Part shown: positions 33,042 to 42,655 of the stretch, piece by piece | Layout of the letters: every line of letters starts with the position of its first letter | Numbering within the stretch: the stretch's first letter is position 1 | Position numbers and translations under genes: made by a program | Assembly: GCA_024666565.1 (NCBI GenBank) | Contig: CP088295.1 | Span: 4,402,001 to 4,466,000, forward strand | Length of the DNA: 64,000 nucleotides | Direction of reading: 5' to 3' | From: Svornostia abyssi | GTDB lineage: Bacteria; Actinomycetota; Thermoleophilia; Solirubrobacterales; Solirubrobacteraceae | The notes under the pieces: generated by a model | Database searches by the model: none | Told to the model about the DNA's origin: nothing | The model's input: the letters and a program-made list of their open reading frames with translations, nothing else

Positions 33042-34793
33042 TCACCGCGCGAACGTGCCCATCCCTGCGTGCAGCGCCCCTGCCTGCGCGATCAGCGGCA
33101 GCGACAACAGCGCCCCCGACCCCTCCCCCACTCGCAGGCGCAGGTCCAGCAGCGGCTCCAGACCGAGTTCGGTGAGCACCAGCCCGTGGCCCGGCTCGGC
33201 CGAGCGGTGCCCGGCGATCAGGCCCTCCGCGACGGTCGGGTCGACCCGAACGGCGACGAGCGCGGCGACCGTCGCCGCGTAGCCGTCGAGGACGACCGGG
33301 AGGGCGCGGTGCCACGCGGCGCCGACCGCGCCCGCGAGCGCAGCGAGTTCGAGGCCGCCGAGCGCCGCGAGCAGGGACAGCGGGCCTGCGGCGATCGCCT
33401 CAGCGTGCAGCGCCAGCGCATCGGCCACCAACGCCCGCTTGCGCTCCAGGCCCGCCGCATCCACCCCGACGCCGCGCCCCACCAGCTGCGCCGGCGCGGC
33501 GCCCGTGAGTGCCGCGGCGAGCATCGCGGCGGTCGTGGTGTTCCCAATGCCGATCTCCCCGGCCACCAGGCAGTCGATCCCCGTGTGGGCCAGCGCGTCC
33601 GCCAGGTCAGCGCCGGCGGCCATCGCCGCGCTGCACTCCCCGGCGGTCATCGCGGGCCCGTCGAGCACGTCCCGCGTGCCGGCGGCGACCTTGCGGGCGG
33701 CGACCCCGCCGGGCGTCGGCTCGCGCAGCCCCACGTCGGCGACGACGAGGTCGTGCCCGCCGTCGGCGGCGAGCACGGCGGCGGCGGTCTCCCCGCGCGC
33801 GGCCGCGGCGGCGATGTCGGCCGAGACCCGCGCCCCGTACAGGCTCGTGCCCCGCGCGGTGTGGCCGTGGTCACCGGCGCACAGCAAGACGCCTGCGCGC
33901 ATCCGTGCCGGCGGCGGGGCGCCCGTCACGCCCGCCCAGCGCTCGACAACACCCTCCAACGCGCCCAGGCTGCCCGCCGGGCGAACCTGCGTGTCGCCCC
34001 GGTCGCGCACCGCGATCGCCGCCGCGCGATCGGGTGATGCCGACACATCATCTGCGCGCTCGGCCTCTCCCCAGTGCTCCCGCATCACCACGCGCTCGAC
34101 CGGCACCCGGGATGACCACCCCGCGGCCTCGAGACCAGGCCGCACCGGGCGCTCGTCGGGCCACCCCACGCAGAGGTATGCCATCGGGATGACGCGCTCG
34201 GGAATCCCCAGCACAGACCGCAGATCCGGTGGCCGGTAGAAGCTCACCCAGCCAACCCCGAGACCCTCCGCACGCGCAGCCAGCCAGAAGTTCTCGATCG
34301 CGCAGGCGGCGCTGTAGATGTCGGTCTCAGGAATGGTCCCCCGACCGAGGATCTCGGTGTCCGGATCACCCGGATCGCAGCAGACGACGACCCCCACCGG
34401 CGCCTCCACCACGCCCTCGATCTTCTGGTCGAGGAAGTGCCGCGCCCGGTCGTCGAACCGGTCGGCCTGGCGCAGCCGCTCGCGCTGGGCCAGCGTGCGG
34501 ACCTGCGACCGCGTCGCGACGTCCCGGATCACGATGAAGCGCCACGGCTGCATGAGGCCCACCGACGGCGCGCGGTGCGCGGCCTCGAGGAGGCGCCCCA
34601 GGACGTCGTCGGGCACCTCGTCCGGGCGGAAGCGGCGGATGTCCCGGCGCTCGGCGATGACGCGGTGCACGGCCTCCCGGGCCGCGTCGTCGTAGCGCCA
34701 GCCGCGGGGGTCCTCGGCGCGCTCGGCGGCGCGGGACGCGTCGAACCCCGGCGGGGTCGGCGGCCGGACGAACTGCTCGCGATCGGGCGTCAC
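33042..34793 (-). CDS. cobT: BluB-CobT fusion: dimethylbenzimidazole synthase + DMB phosphoribosyltransferase
   Basis: 583 aa, GTG start. Residues ~35-245 are BluB: RDIRRFRPDEVPDDVL, HRAPSVGLMQPWRFIVI, DIYSAACAIENFWLAARAEGLGVGWVSFY. This flavin-destroying enzyme makes 5,6-dimethylbenzimidazole from FMN and O2. Residues ~260-583 are CobT: PAGSLGALE, CAGDHGHTARG, EIGIGNTTTAAM and the catalytic Glu in LGEGSGALLSL. CobT joins that base to nicotinate mononucleotide, giving alpha-ribazole phosphate. The fusion hands product to the next step. Divergent from the cbtB riboswitch; no riboswitch of its own is seen. O2 use by BluB agrees with the aerobic route in this region. Confidence 0.92.
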   Translation of the reverse strand: MTPDREQFVRPPTPPGFDASRAAERAEDPRGWRYDDAAREAVHRVIAERRDIRRFRPDEVPDDVLGRLLEAAHRAPSVGLMQPWRFIVIRDVATRSQVRTLAQRERLRQADRFDDRARHFLDQKIEGVVEAPVGVVVCCDPGDPDTEILGRGTIPETDIYSAACAIENFWLAARAEGLGVGWVSFYRPPDLRSVLGIPERVIPMAYLCVGWPDERPVRPGLEAAGWSSRVPVERVVMREHWGEAERADDVSASPDRAAAIAVRDRGDTQVRPAGSLGALEGVVERWAGVTGAPPPARMRAGVLLCAGDHGHTARGTSLYGARVSADIAAAAARGETAAAVLAADGGHDLVVADVGLREPTPGGVAARKVAAGTRDVLDGPAMTAGECSAAMAAGADLADALAHTGIDCLVAGEIGIGNTTTAAMLAAALTGAAPAQLVGRGVGVDAAGLERKRALVADALALHAEAIAAGPLSLLAALGGLELAALAGAVGAAWHRALPVVLDGYAATVAALVAVRVDPTVAEGLIAGHRSAEPGHGLVLTELGLEPLLDLRLRVGEGSGALLSLPLIAQAGALHAGMGTFAR

Positions 34794-34849
34794 GGGGCGG
34801 GCACCCTAGGACATCAGGGCGGTCTGGCATCCCGCCACTCGTCGCGCTA

Positions 34850-34960
34850 GGGTCCCCGTCGTCAGCGTGGCGGTGCGAGGAACCCGGTGGGAATCCGGGA
34901 CGGTCGCGCCACTGTGACCGGGCCAGTTCGGCCCGGGAGTCAGGAACTCGTCCGCCGCGA
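34850..34960 (+). promoter_or_regulatory. Cobalamin riboswitch upstream of cbtB-cbtA
   Basis: The classic landmarks are present in order: GCGAGGAACCCGGTG, GGAATCCGGGACGGTC, the invariant GCCACTGTGA (34908-34917) and GAGTCAGGAACTC (34936-34948). A GAGGAGG ribosome site for cbtB follows at 34991. Adenosylcobalamin should shut down the cobalt transporter and the long downstream operon. Confidence 0.93.
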
Positions 34961-35005
34961 TCGCCCCACATGTCCGGGACGCCAGATCCCGAGGAGGCCT
35001 CACCG

Positions 35006-35194
35006 ATGGACCCCATCTCGACACAGCAGCCCATCCCTGTCCGGGATCTTCTTCCGGCCCTGCTGCTCATGACGTTCCTGCTGCTCGCCGTCTATCTCGT
35101 GCAGTTCGACAACGGCGCGATCTCGCAGTCCGGCTCGTTCCTTCACGAGCTCATGCATGACGGCCGGCACCTGCTCGGCGTCCCCTGCCACTGA
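35006..35194 (+). CDS. cbtB: Cobalt transporter subunit CbtB
   Basis: 62 aa. The ATG at 35006 has GAGGAGG 8 nt upstream; an in-frame ATG at 34970 would lie in the riboswitch region and is rejected. One membrane helix (residues ~13-34, LLPALLLMTFLLLAVYLVQFD) is followed by a His-rich tail HELMHDGRHLLGVPCH, the diagnostic metal-binding end of CbtB. Works with CbtA to bring cobalt across the membrane. First gene under the riboswitch. Confidence 0.93.
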   Translation: MDPISTQQPIPVRDLLPALLLMTFLLLAVYLVQFDNGAISQSGSFLHELMHDGRHLLGVPCH

Positions 35195-35212
35195 CGGCTC
35201 CCGGACATCGAC

Positions 35213-35953
35213 ATGGTCTGGACCCTCGTGCTCCGAGGGCTGGTGGTCGGCGTGCTCGCCGGGCTGCTGGCCGGCGCCTTCGCGTTCGTCGTCGGCGAAC
35301 CGCTCGTGCAGGACGCCATCGACATCGAAGAGGCGGGCAGCGCCCACGCCTCCCTGCAGTTCGTGCCCGCCCACATCAGCGAGTGGGCGGTCAGCCGCGG
35401 CGAGCAGCGCGGCGGACTGTTCGTCGCCACGGCCCTCTACGGCCTGGCGATCGGCGGCGTGTTCGGCGCGATCTTCGCCACCCTGCTCGGCCGCGGCCGG
35501 GAGCGGTCGCCCTACCAGCTGGCGACCCGCCTGGCCGGCGCGCTGTTCGTCGCCATCGTGCTCGTCCCGTTCCTGAAGTACCCGGCCAATCCGCCCGCGG
35601 TCGGCAATCCCGACACCATCGGCGACCGCACCGTCTACTACGTCGTCCTGCTCGTCGGGTCGGCGCTGGCGATGCTCGCCGCCGCCCGCGTCGCGTGGTC
35701 GGTACCGGAGGACGCGGTGCCGTGGAAGCGGCCGCTGCTGGCGGGCGGCACGTTCGTCCTGCTCGCGGGGTTGCTCTTCGTGGCGCTTCCCGGCGTCAGC
35801 GAGATCCCCGGTGACTTCCCGGCGCAGCTCATCTGGGAGTTCCGGCTGAGCTCGCTGGGGACGCAGGCCGTGCTGTGGGCGGCGCTGGGGATCGGGTACG
35901 GCATCGCGTCGTACCGCGCAGCGATGCCTTCGGCGGCGGCGCAGCGGGCGTGA
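35213..35953 (+). CDS. cbtA: Cobalt transporter subunit CbtA
   Basis: 246 aa with about six membrane helices. RGLVVGVLAGLLAGAFAFVVGEPLVQDAIDIEE is the usual CbtA opening; the second half has FVAIVLVPFLKYPANPPAVGN and TIGDRTVYYVVLL, strongly conserved in the family. Together with CbtB it imports cobalt for corrin ring insertion by CobN. It overlaps the phosphatase gene by 4 nt, so uptake and synthesis genes are transcribed together below the riboswitch. Confidence 0.93.
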   Translation: MVWTLVLRGLVVGVLAGLLAGAFAFVVGEPLVQDAIDIEEAGSAHASLQFVPAHISEWAVSRGEQRGGLFVATALYGLAIGGVFGAIFATLLGRGRERSPYQLATRLAGALFVAIVLVPFLKYPANPPAVGNPDTIGDRTVYYVVLLVGSALAMLAAARVAWSVPEDAVPWKRPLLAGGTFVLLAGLLFVALPGVSEIPGDFPAQLIWEFRLSSLGTQAVLWAALGIGYGIASYRAAMPSAAAQRA

Positions 35954-36507
35954 GGCGCCTCGTCCTCGTGCGGCACGCCCGGACCTCCGCGGTGCGGCAG
36001 GCCGCGTTCCCTGTCGACGAGCCGCTGGACGACCGCGGGCGGGCCGACGCCGCCGCGCTGGCCGGATCGTTCCGCGCCGACGAGGTCCTCGCCAGCCCGG
36101 CGCGCCGGGCGCGCGAGACGTGCGCAGCACTCGGGCTGGACGCCGTGGTCGAGGACCCCGTCCTCGCCGAGTGCGACTTCGGCGCCTGGGCGGGCCGGTC
36201 CCTGGCTGAGGTGCACGAGGACGACCCGGCCGGTGTCGCGGCATGGATGGCCGATCCGGATGCCGCGCCGCACGGCGGCGAGTCGTTGCGGGCGTTCGCG
36301 GCGCGGGTGGCGGGGTGGCTGAACGGGCAGGCCGGCAGGGACGGCGCGGCGGTCGTGATCACCCATGGCGGCGTGGTGAAGGCGGCGGTCGCGCATGCGC
36401 TGGGAGCGCCCGTCGAGGCGACGTGGCGGATCGACGTGACGCCGCTGCGGACGACCGAACTGCACGCGCATGACGGGCGCTGGACCGTGTCGCGGGTCAA
36501 CGCATGA
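35950..36507 (+). CDS. Histidine phosphatase family protein, alpha-ribazole phosphatase (CobC)-like
   Basis: 185 aa. The GTG at 35950 overlaps the cbtA stop. Catalytic motif LVLVRHARTS (His9 phosphorylated in the cycle), SPARRARETC for phosphate binding, and the second His in VVITHGGVVKAAVAHALG. Members release phosphate from small metabolites. In this operon, alpha-ribazole-5'-phosphate (or adenosylcobalamin-5'-phosphate) is the reasonable substrate, filling the CobC step. Overlaps cbiB by 4 nt. Substrate is inferred from context; a second candidate phosphatase is encoded at 44909. Confidence 0.82.
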   Translation: MRRLVLVRHARTSAVRQAAFPVDEPLDDRGRADAAALAGSFRADEVLASPARRARETCAALGLDAVVEDPVLAECDFGAWAGRSLAEVHEDDPAGVAAWMADPDAAPHGGESLRAFAARVAGWLNGQAGRDGAAVVITHGGVVKAAVAHALGAPVEATWRIDVTPLRTTELHAHDGRWTVSRVNA

Positions 36508-37439
36508 GCGGCGCCGCGCTCCTTGCCGCATTCGGCGCCGACCTGCTCGTCGGCGACCCGCGGCGCGGGCATCCCGTGGCGGGCTTCGGGCGGGTCGCGC
36601 TGGCGGCGGAGCGGCGGTGGTACGCGCCGTCGCGATGGCGCGGTGCCGTGTTCGCGGGCGTGCTGGTAGCGGGCGCGGCAGGATTTGGCGAGCTGCTCGC
36701 GCGGCGGCTGGGGCGCGGCCGCGCGCTGGTGCTCGTGGGCTGGGCGGCACTGGGTGGACGGTCGCTCGGCAAGGTGGCGGGGTCGATCGGCGACGCGCTT
36801 CAGCGGAGGGATCTGGCCGCGGCGCGGGCGACGCTCCCGTCGCTGGTGGGCCGCGACCCGTCGCTGCTCGACGAGGCCGGCGTGGCCCGCGCGGTCGTCG
36901 AGTCGGTCGCTGAGAACACCGGCGACGCGGTGGTCGGCCCGCTCGTGTGGGGCGCCGCGTTCGGCCCGGCCGGCGTGTGCGCGTTCCGCGCCGCGAACAC
37001 GCTCGACGCGATGGTCGGACACCGGTCGGCGCGCTACGAGGACTTCGGGTGGGCGGCGGCGCGGCTCGACGACGTGATGGCGTGGCCCGCGGCGCGGCTC
37101 GGTGCGCTGCTGGCCGTCGTGTGCGCGCCGCTCGTCGGCGGCTCGCCGGGTGCCGCGCTGCGGGTGCTGCGCCGCGATGGCGCCGCACATCCGTCGCCGA
37201 ACGCGGGGCGCATCGAGGCGGCGTTCGCTGGGGCGCTCGGGGTGCAGCTCGGCGGACCGCTGCGGTACGGCGACCGCAACGAGGTGCGCCCCGCCCTCGG
37301 CGACGGGCCGGCTCCCGGAGTGAGCGACATTGCCCGCGCGCGCCGGCTGTCGCTCGCCGTCGGCGTAGCCGCGGCCGTCGTGTGTTCGGCCGCAAGAAGG
37401 GGGCGCTCAGCGACCCAAACCTGCGGGCGGTTCCGATGA
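36504..37439 (+). CDS. cbiB: Adenosylcobinamide-phosphate synthase (CbiB/CobD)
   Basis: 311 aa, polytopic. Landmarks: FGADLLVGDPRRGHPVAGFG at the start, VESVAENTGDAVVGPL in the middle and RAANTLDAMVGHRSARYEDFGWAAARLDD, the most conserved stretch of the family. It amidates adenosylcobyric acid with (R)-1-amino-2-propanol phosphate at the membrane. The amino-propanol phosphate donor would come from the CobD-like aminotransferase half of the fusion at 47247. Coupled on both sides by 4-nt overlaps. Confidence 0.93.
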   Translation: MSGAALLAAFGADLLVGDPRRGHPVAGFGRVALAAERRWYAPSRWRGAVFAGVLVAGAAGFGELLARRLGRGRALVLVGWAALGGRSLGKVAGSIGDALQRRDLAAARATLPSLVGRDPSLLDEAGVARAVVESVAENTGDAVVGPLVWGAAFGPAGVCAFRAANTLDAMVGHRSARYEDFGWAAARLDDVMAWPAARLGALLAVVCAPLVGGSPGAALRVLRRDGAAHPSPNAGRIEAAFAGALGVQLGGPLRYGDRNEVRPALGDGPAPGVSDIARARRLSLAVGVAAAVVCSAARRGRSATQTCGRFR

Positions 37440-38953
37440 CCGGTGCGATCCTCGTCGCCGGCACCTGCTCGGACGCCGGCAAGTCCCTCGTGACCGCCGG
37501 CATCTGCCGCTGGCTGCACCGCCAGGGCGTCTCCGTCGCGCCGTTCAAGGCGCAGAACATGGCGCTGAACAGCGTCGTGGCGCCCGACGGCGCGGAGATC
37601 GGCCGCGCGCAGGTCGTCCAAGCGGCGGCCGCGGGCGTTCCCGCGGAAGCGGCGATGAACCCCGTGCTCATCAAGCCCAGCGGCGAGCGGCACAGCCAGG
37701 TCATCGTCAACGGGAAGCCGTTCGCCGATGCCGACGCCCGCAGCTACCGGTCGCTCAAGCACGAGCTGCGCGGCGCGGTGGCCGACGCACTGGCGTCGCT
37801 GCGCGCGCGGTTCGACGTCGTCGTCTGCGAGGGCGCGGGGTCCCCCGCCGAGATCAACCTCCGCGCCGGGGACCTCGCGAACATGGGGCTCGCGCGGGCC
37901 GCGGACCTGCCGGTGCTCGTCGTCGGGGACATCGACCGCGGCGGCGTGTTCGCCTCGTTCCACGGCACCCTCGCGCTGCTCGAGCCCGCCGACCAGGCGC
38001 ACGTCGCCGGCTTCCTCATCAACAAGTTCCGCGGCGACCAGTCGATCCTCCAGCCGGGGATCGACCAGCTGCACGAACTGACCGGCCGCCCCACGCTCGG
38101 CGTCCTGCCCTATCTGGACGACCTGTGGATGGACGTCGAGGACTCACTGTCCCTGGACCACCGCCCCGAGGTCCCCGCCGCGCCGGGCGACGACACGCTC
38201 GAGGTCGCGGTCGTCCGGCTGCGCTGGATGAGCAACTTCACCGACGCCGACGCGCTCTCGGCCGAGCCGGGCGTGCGCGTGCGGTTCACGCGCAGCGCCG
38301 CGGACATCGCGCGGGCCGACCTCGTGATCGTGCCCGGGACGAAGGCGACCGTCGAGGACCTCGCGCGGCTGCGGGCCGACGGCCTCGACGAGGCCCTGCG
38401 GCGACGCGCGGCCACCGGCGACCCGATCCTCGGCGTCTGCGGCGGCTACCAGTTGCTGGGCGAGCGGATCGACGACGACGTGGAGTCGAAGCGGGGCGCG
38501 GTCGACGGGCTCGGGCTGCTCCCGGTCACCACCACGTTCGCGGCCGAGAAGGTGCTGACCCGCCCGGCGGCCTCCTGCGATTGGCTGCGCGGCACGCCGG
38601 TCTCCGGCTACGAGATCCGCCACGGGCGCCCGGTGCGTCACGGCGGCGAGCCGCTGTTCGGGGCCGACGAGGGCTGCCGGGTCGGGTGGACGCTCGGCAC
38701 GAGCTGGCACGGCGCGCTGGAGGGCGACGCATTCCGCCGCGCGCTGCTGCACCGCGTCGCCGCCCACCGCGGCCGCTACTTCTCCGGCGGAACCGCGGCG
38801 TTCGCCGACGTCCGTGAGCAGCGCCTGGACCGCCTCGGCGACCTCATCGAGCAGCACGCCGACACCGCCGCCCTGCGCGCCCTCATCGAGGACGGCGCAC
38901 CCACCGATCTGCCGACGCTGGCAACCGCCCTGGAGGCCCCGTGCTCCGCCTGA
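37436..38953 (+). CDS. cobQ: Cobyric acid synthase
   Basis: 505 aa. The N-terminal dethiobiotin-synthetase-like domain has ILVAGTCSDAGKS as ATP loop and KAQNMALNSVV; the C-terminal glutamine amidotransferase domain has GVCGGYQLLGERI (nucleophile Cys) and GTSWHGALEGDAFRR with the catalytic His. It amidates four side chains of adenosylcobyrinic a,c-diamide using glutamine. ATG overlaps the cbiB stop by 4 nt; its end overlaps cobN by 13 nt. Confidence 0.95.
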   Translation: MTGAILVAGTCSDAGKSLVTAGICRWLHRQGVSVAPFKAQNMALNSVVAPDGAEIGRAQVVQAAAAGVPAEAAMNPVLIKPSGERHSQVIVNGKPFADADARSYRSLKHELRGAVADALASLRARFDVVVCEGAGSPAEINLRAGDLANMGLARAADLPVLVVGDIDRGGVFASFHGTLALLEPADQAHVAGFLINKFRGDQSILQPGIDQLHELTGRPTLGVLPYLDDLWMDVEDSLSLDHRPEVPAAPGDDTLEVAVVRLRWMSNFTDADALSAEPGVRVRFTRSAADIARADLVIVPGTKATVEDLARLRADGLDEALRRRAATGDPILGVCGGYQLLGERIDDDVESKRGAVDGLGLLPVTTTFAAEKVLTRPAASCDWLRGTPVSGYEIRHGRPVRHGGEPLFGADEGCRVGWTLGTSWHGALEGDAFRRALLHRVAAHRGRYFSGGTAAFADVREQRLDRLGDLIEQHADTAALRALIEDGAPTDLPTLATALEAPCSA

Positions 38954-41900
38954 TCACCACCGCCGACACCGAGATCCTCGCCGCCGCGACCGCGCTGCGG
39001 CGACTGCCCGACGACTTCCCCGAGGTCCGGTGGGCGAACCCGGGCGGCATCGCCGATCACGACGCCTTCCTCGACGACGTCCTCGACGGCGCGGGGGTCG
39101 TCGTCTGCCGCGTGCTCGGCGGGCGGCGCGGCTGGGAGGGCGGGGTCGACGCGCTGGCGGCGCGATGCCGCGAGCAGGGGATCGCGCTCATCGCGCTGGG
39201 TGGCGAGGCGCGGCCGGACGCGGAGATGACGGCGCTCTCGACCGTCCCGGCGGGCGCGGTCGGGCAGGTCGGCGAGTACCTGCTCGGCGGCGACGTCGAC
39301 AACATCGAGCAGCTCCTGCGCTTCCTCGCCGACACGTTCCTGCTGGAGGGCTTCGGGTTCGACGCGCCGCGCGCGGTGGCGGATCTCGGGGTCTACGTGC
39401 CCGGCCGGGGCGACGTCTCGGTGGACGACGCGCTGGCGGGGCGGCCCGACGGTGCGCCGGTCATCGGCATCACGTTCTACCGCGCCCATCGCATCACGGG
39501 GAACACGGACTTCATCGACGCGCTGTGCGCCGCGATCGAGCGTGCGGGCGGATGGCCGCTGCCGGTCTGGAGCACGACACTGCGGCGCGGCGCCGACGGG
39601 TCGGTCGCGGCACTCGACGTGCTGCGCGGCCACGTCGACGCGCTCGTCACCACCATGCTCGCCACGGGCGGCTCGACGGCCGCCGACGAGGACGGCGGGT
39701 GGGACGCCACCGCGCTCGAGGCGCTCGACGTCCCGGTCGTGCAGGCGCTGTGCGTCACGCGGTCGCGGTCGTGGTGGGAGGAGGGCGACAGCGGACTGTC
39801 ACCGCTCGACGCCGCCACGCAGGTCGCGATCCCGGAGTTCGACGGGCGGATCATCGGCGGCCCGATCTGTTTCAAGGAGCGCGCGGACGGCGTGCCGAGG
39901 TATGTGCCCGACGACGAACGCTGCGACCGTCTCGCCGGCCTCGTCGTCCGCCACGCGAAGCTGCGCACTGCCGACCGCCGCAAGGTCGCGATCATCCTCA
40001 CCGCGTTCCCGACGAAGCACGCGCGGATCGGCATGGCCGTCGGCCTCGACACCCCCTGCCAGCGCCATTGATCTCCTCCACGCGCTGCGCGACGACGGCA
40101 TCGCGGTCGACGGCATCCCGGCCGACGGCGAGGCGCTCATGCACGCGCTCATCGCCGCGGGCGGCCACGACCCCGAGTTCCTCACCGACGACCTCCTGCG
40201 CGCCGCGCCGCTGCGCATCAGCGCCGACGCGTACCTCGACTGGTACGCCACGCTGCCGGAGTCGCTGCGGACCGCGATGGAGGACCAGTGGGGACCGGCC
40301 CCCGGCGACCGCTACCGCGACCCGGACGACGGCGATCTCATCGTGGCCGGCCTCGATCTCGGCGACGTCGTCGTCCTCATCCAGCCCCCGCGGGGCTACG
40401 GCGACGACCAGGTCGGCATCTACCACGACCCCGAGCTCGCCCCCGCCCACCACTACCTCGCCGCGTACCGATGGCTGCGCGCGCAGTGGGGCGCCGACGC
40501 GATCGTCCACCTCGGCAAGCACGGCACGCTGGAGTGGCTGCCCGGCAAGATGCTCGCGCTGAGCGAGTCGTGCGCGCCCGACGCCGCGCTGGGCGACGTT
40601 CCGCTCGTCTACCCGTTCGTCGTCAACGACCCCGGCGAGGGCGCGCAGGCCAAGCGGCGTGCACACGCGGTCGTCGTCGATCACCTCGTCCCGCCGATGA
40701 TGCGCGCCGAGTCCTACGACGAGCTGGCCGACCTCGAGGCGCTCATGGACGAGTACGCGCGGCTGGAGGTCCTCGACCCGTCCAAGCTCCCCGGCCTGGG
40801 CGCCCAGATCTGGGAGGCGATCCAGCAGGCGAACCTGCAGGAGGACCTCGGCGTGAGCGACCGGCCCGAGGACGCCGGCGAGCTCGTCGAGCACCTCGAC
40901 GGCTACCTCTGCGAGGTCAAGGACGTCCAGATCAAGGACGGGCTGCACATCCTCGGCCGCGCACCGGAGGGTCCGCAACTGCGTGGGCTGACCGCCGCGA
41001 TCGGCCGGCACGGCGTGGGTGACGTGCCCGGGCTGCGGCGCGCGATCGGCGCGGCGTTCGGGTTCGACGAGCCGGCGCTCGTGGAGGCCCCGGGCGCGCG
41101 GGTGCCGGAAGCGGACACCGCCGCGTTGCTCGCCCGGTTCCCCGGCACGGGGTACCGCGGCAGCGACGTCATCGACCGGCTCGAGGACGCGCAGACCGCC
41201 CTGCTCGACGGGCTGGCGAGCTTTGACTGGGACCCCGCGCGGGCCGGCGAGGTCACCGCGACGATCCTCGGCGCGCCCGACGCGGGCGTCGAGTCGGCGC
41301 TGCGCTTCGCCGCCGCGGAGATCGTGCCGAAGCTGCGTGCCACCACCGGCGAGACCAGCGCCGTACTCGGCGCGCTGCGCGGCCGCCACGTCCCCGCCGG
41401 CCCATCCGGCGCCCCGACCCGCGGGCGCTTCGACGTCCTGCCGACCGGCCGGAACTTCTACACCGTCGACCCGCGCGCGCTGCCGAGCGAGCTGTCGTAC
41501 GCCACCGGCGTGCGCCTCGCCGACGCCCTGCTCGAACGCCACGTCGCCGAGACCGGCGCGCTGCCGCGGATGGTCGGCCTCGTCGCGTGGGGCACCGCCG
41601 CGATGCGCACGCAGGGCGACGACGCCGCCGAGGTCCTCGCCCTGCTCGGCGTGCGGCCGACGTGGCACCCGCAGTCGCGGCGGATCACCGGCCTGGAGGT
41701 CGTCCCGCTCGAGGAGCTCGGCCGCCCGCGCATCGACGTCACGCTGCGCATCTCCGGGTTCTTCCGCGACGCGTTCCCCCACCTGCTCGGCCTGCTCGAC
41801 GACGCGGTGACGATGGTCGCGAAACTCGACGAGCCCGACGACCAGAACTACGTCGCCGCGAACGCCCGGGCCGAAGCGGCGGCGCTGTCGTCGTCCCTCG

Positions 41901-42655
41901 AGGAGGCCGAGGCGTGGCGGCGCGCGACGACGCGCATCTTCGGCTCGAAGCCCGGTACGTACGGCGCGGGCCTCATCCAGCTGCTGGAAACCCGCGACTG
42001 GCGCGCCGACGCCGACCTCGCGAAGGTCTACGAGGCGTGGGGCGGCTTCGCGTACGGCCGCGGCCTGAACGGCGCCCCCGCGGGGGAGGCGATGCGCGCG
42101 GCGTTCGCGCGGATCGAGGTCGCGGTGAAGAACGTCGACAGCCGCGAGCACGACCACCTCGACTCCGACGACTACTACCAGTACCACGGCGGCATGGTGG
42201 CGACCGTGCGGGCGCTGACCGGCCGCGAGCCGCAGGCGTTCCTGGGCGACAGCTCGGACCCTGCGCGGGTGCGCACACGCACGCTGGCCGAGGAGACGCG
42301 GCGGATCTTCCGGGCGCGAGTGGCGAACCCGCGGTGGATCGGCTCGATGACGCGCCACGGGTTCAAGGGCGCCGCCGAGCTCGCGGCGACCGTCGATTAC
42401 CTGTTCGGCTATGACGCGACGACCGACGTCGCGAGCGACTGGATGTACGAGCAGGTCGCCGAGAAGTACCTGCTGGACGACGACATCGGGCAGTTCATGG
42501 ACCGGGCGAACCCGTGGGCGGCGCGGCAGATCGCCGAGCGGCTGCTGGAGGCGGCGGAGCGCGGGATGTGGGCGGAGCCGTCGGCGGAGAGGCTCGACGC
42601 GGTGAAGCAGCGGTACCTCGCTCTCGAGGATGAGATGGAAGGCGCGACGGCGTGA
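38941..42655 (+). pseudogene. cobN: Cobaltochelatase large subunit CobN, single-base frameshift
   Basis: GTG at 38941 starts MLRLITTADTEILAAA. The frame runs to KHARIGMAVGLDTP at 40053 and then ends within a few codons. Removing one C from the C5 run 40052-40056 continues as ASAIDLLHALRDDGI to the natural end at 42655. The total is 3n+1 and gives 1237 aa, the usual CobN length. Landmarks: YRAHRITGNTDFIDAL, IVHLGKHGTLEWLPGK (metal-binding His region) and NVDSREHDHLDSDDYYQYHGG. CobN inserts cobalt into hydrogenobyrinic a,c-diamide with ATPase partners. All neighbours are intact, so an assembly indel or a +1 shift at CCC-UGC must be considered before calling it dead. Confidence 0.9.
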
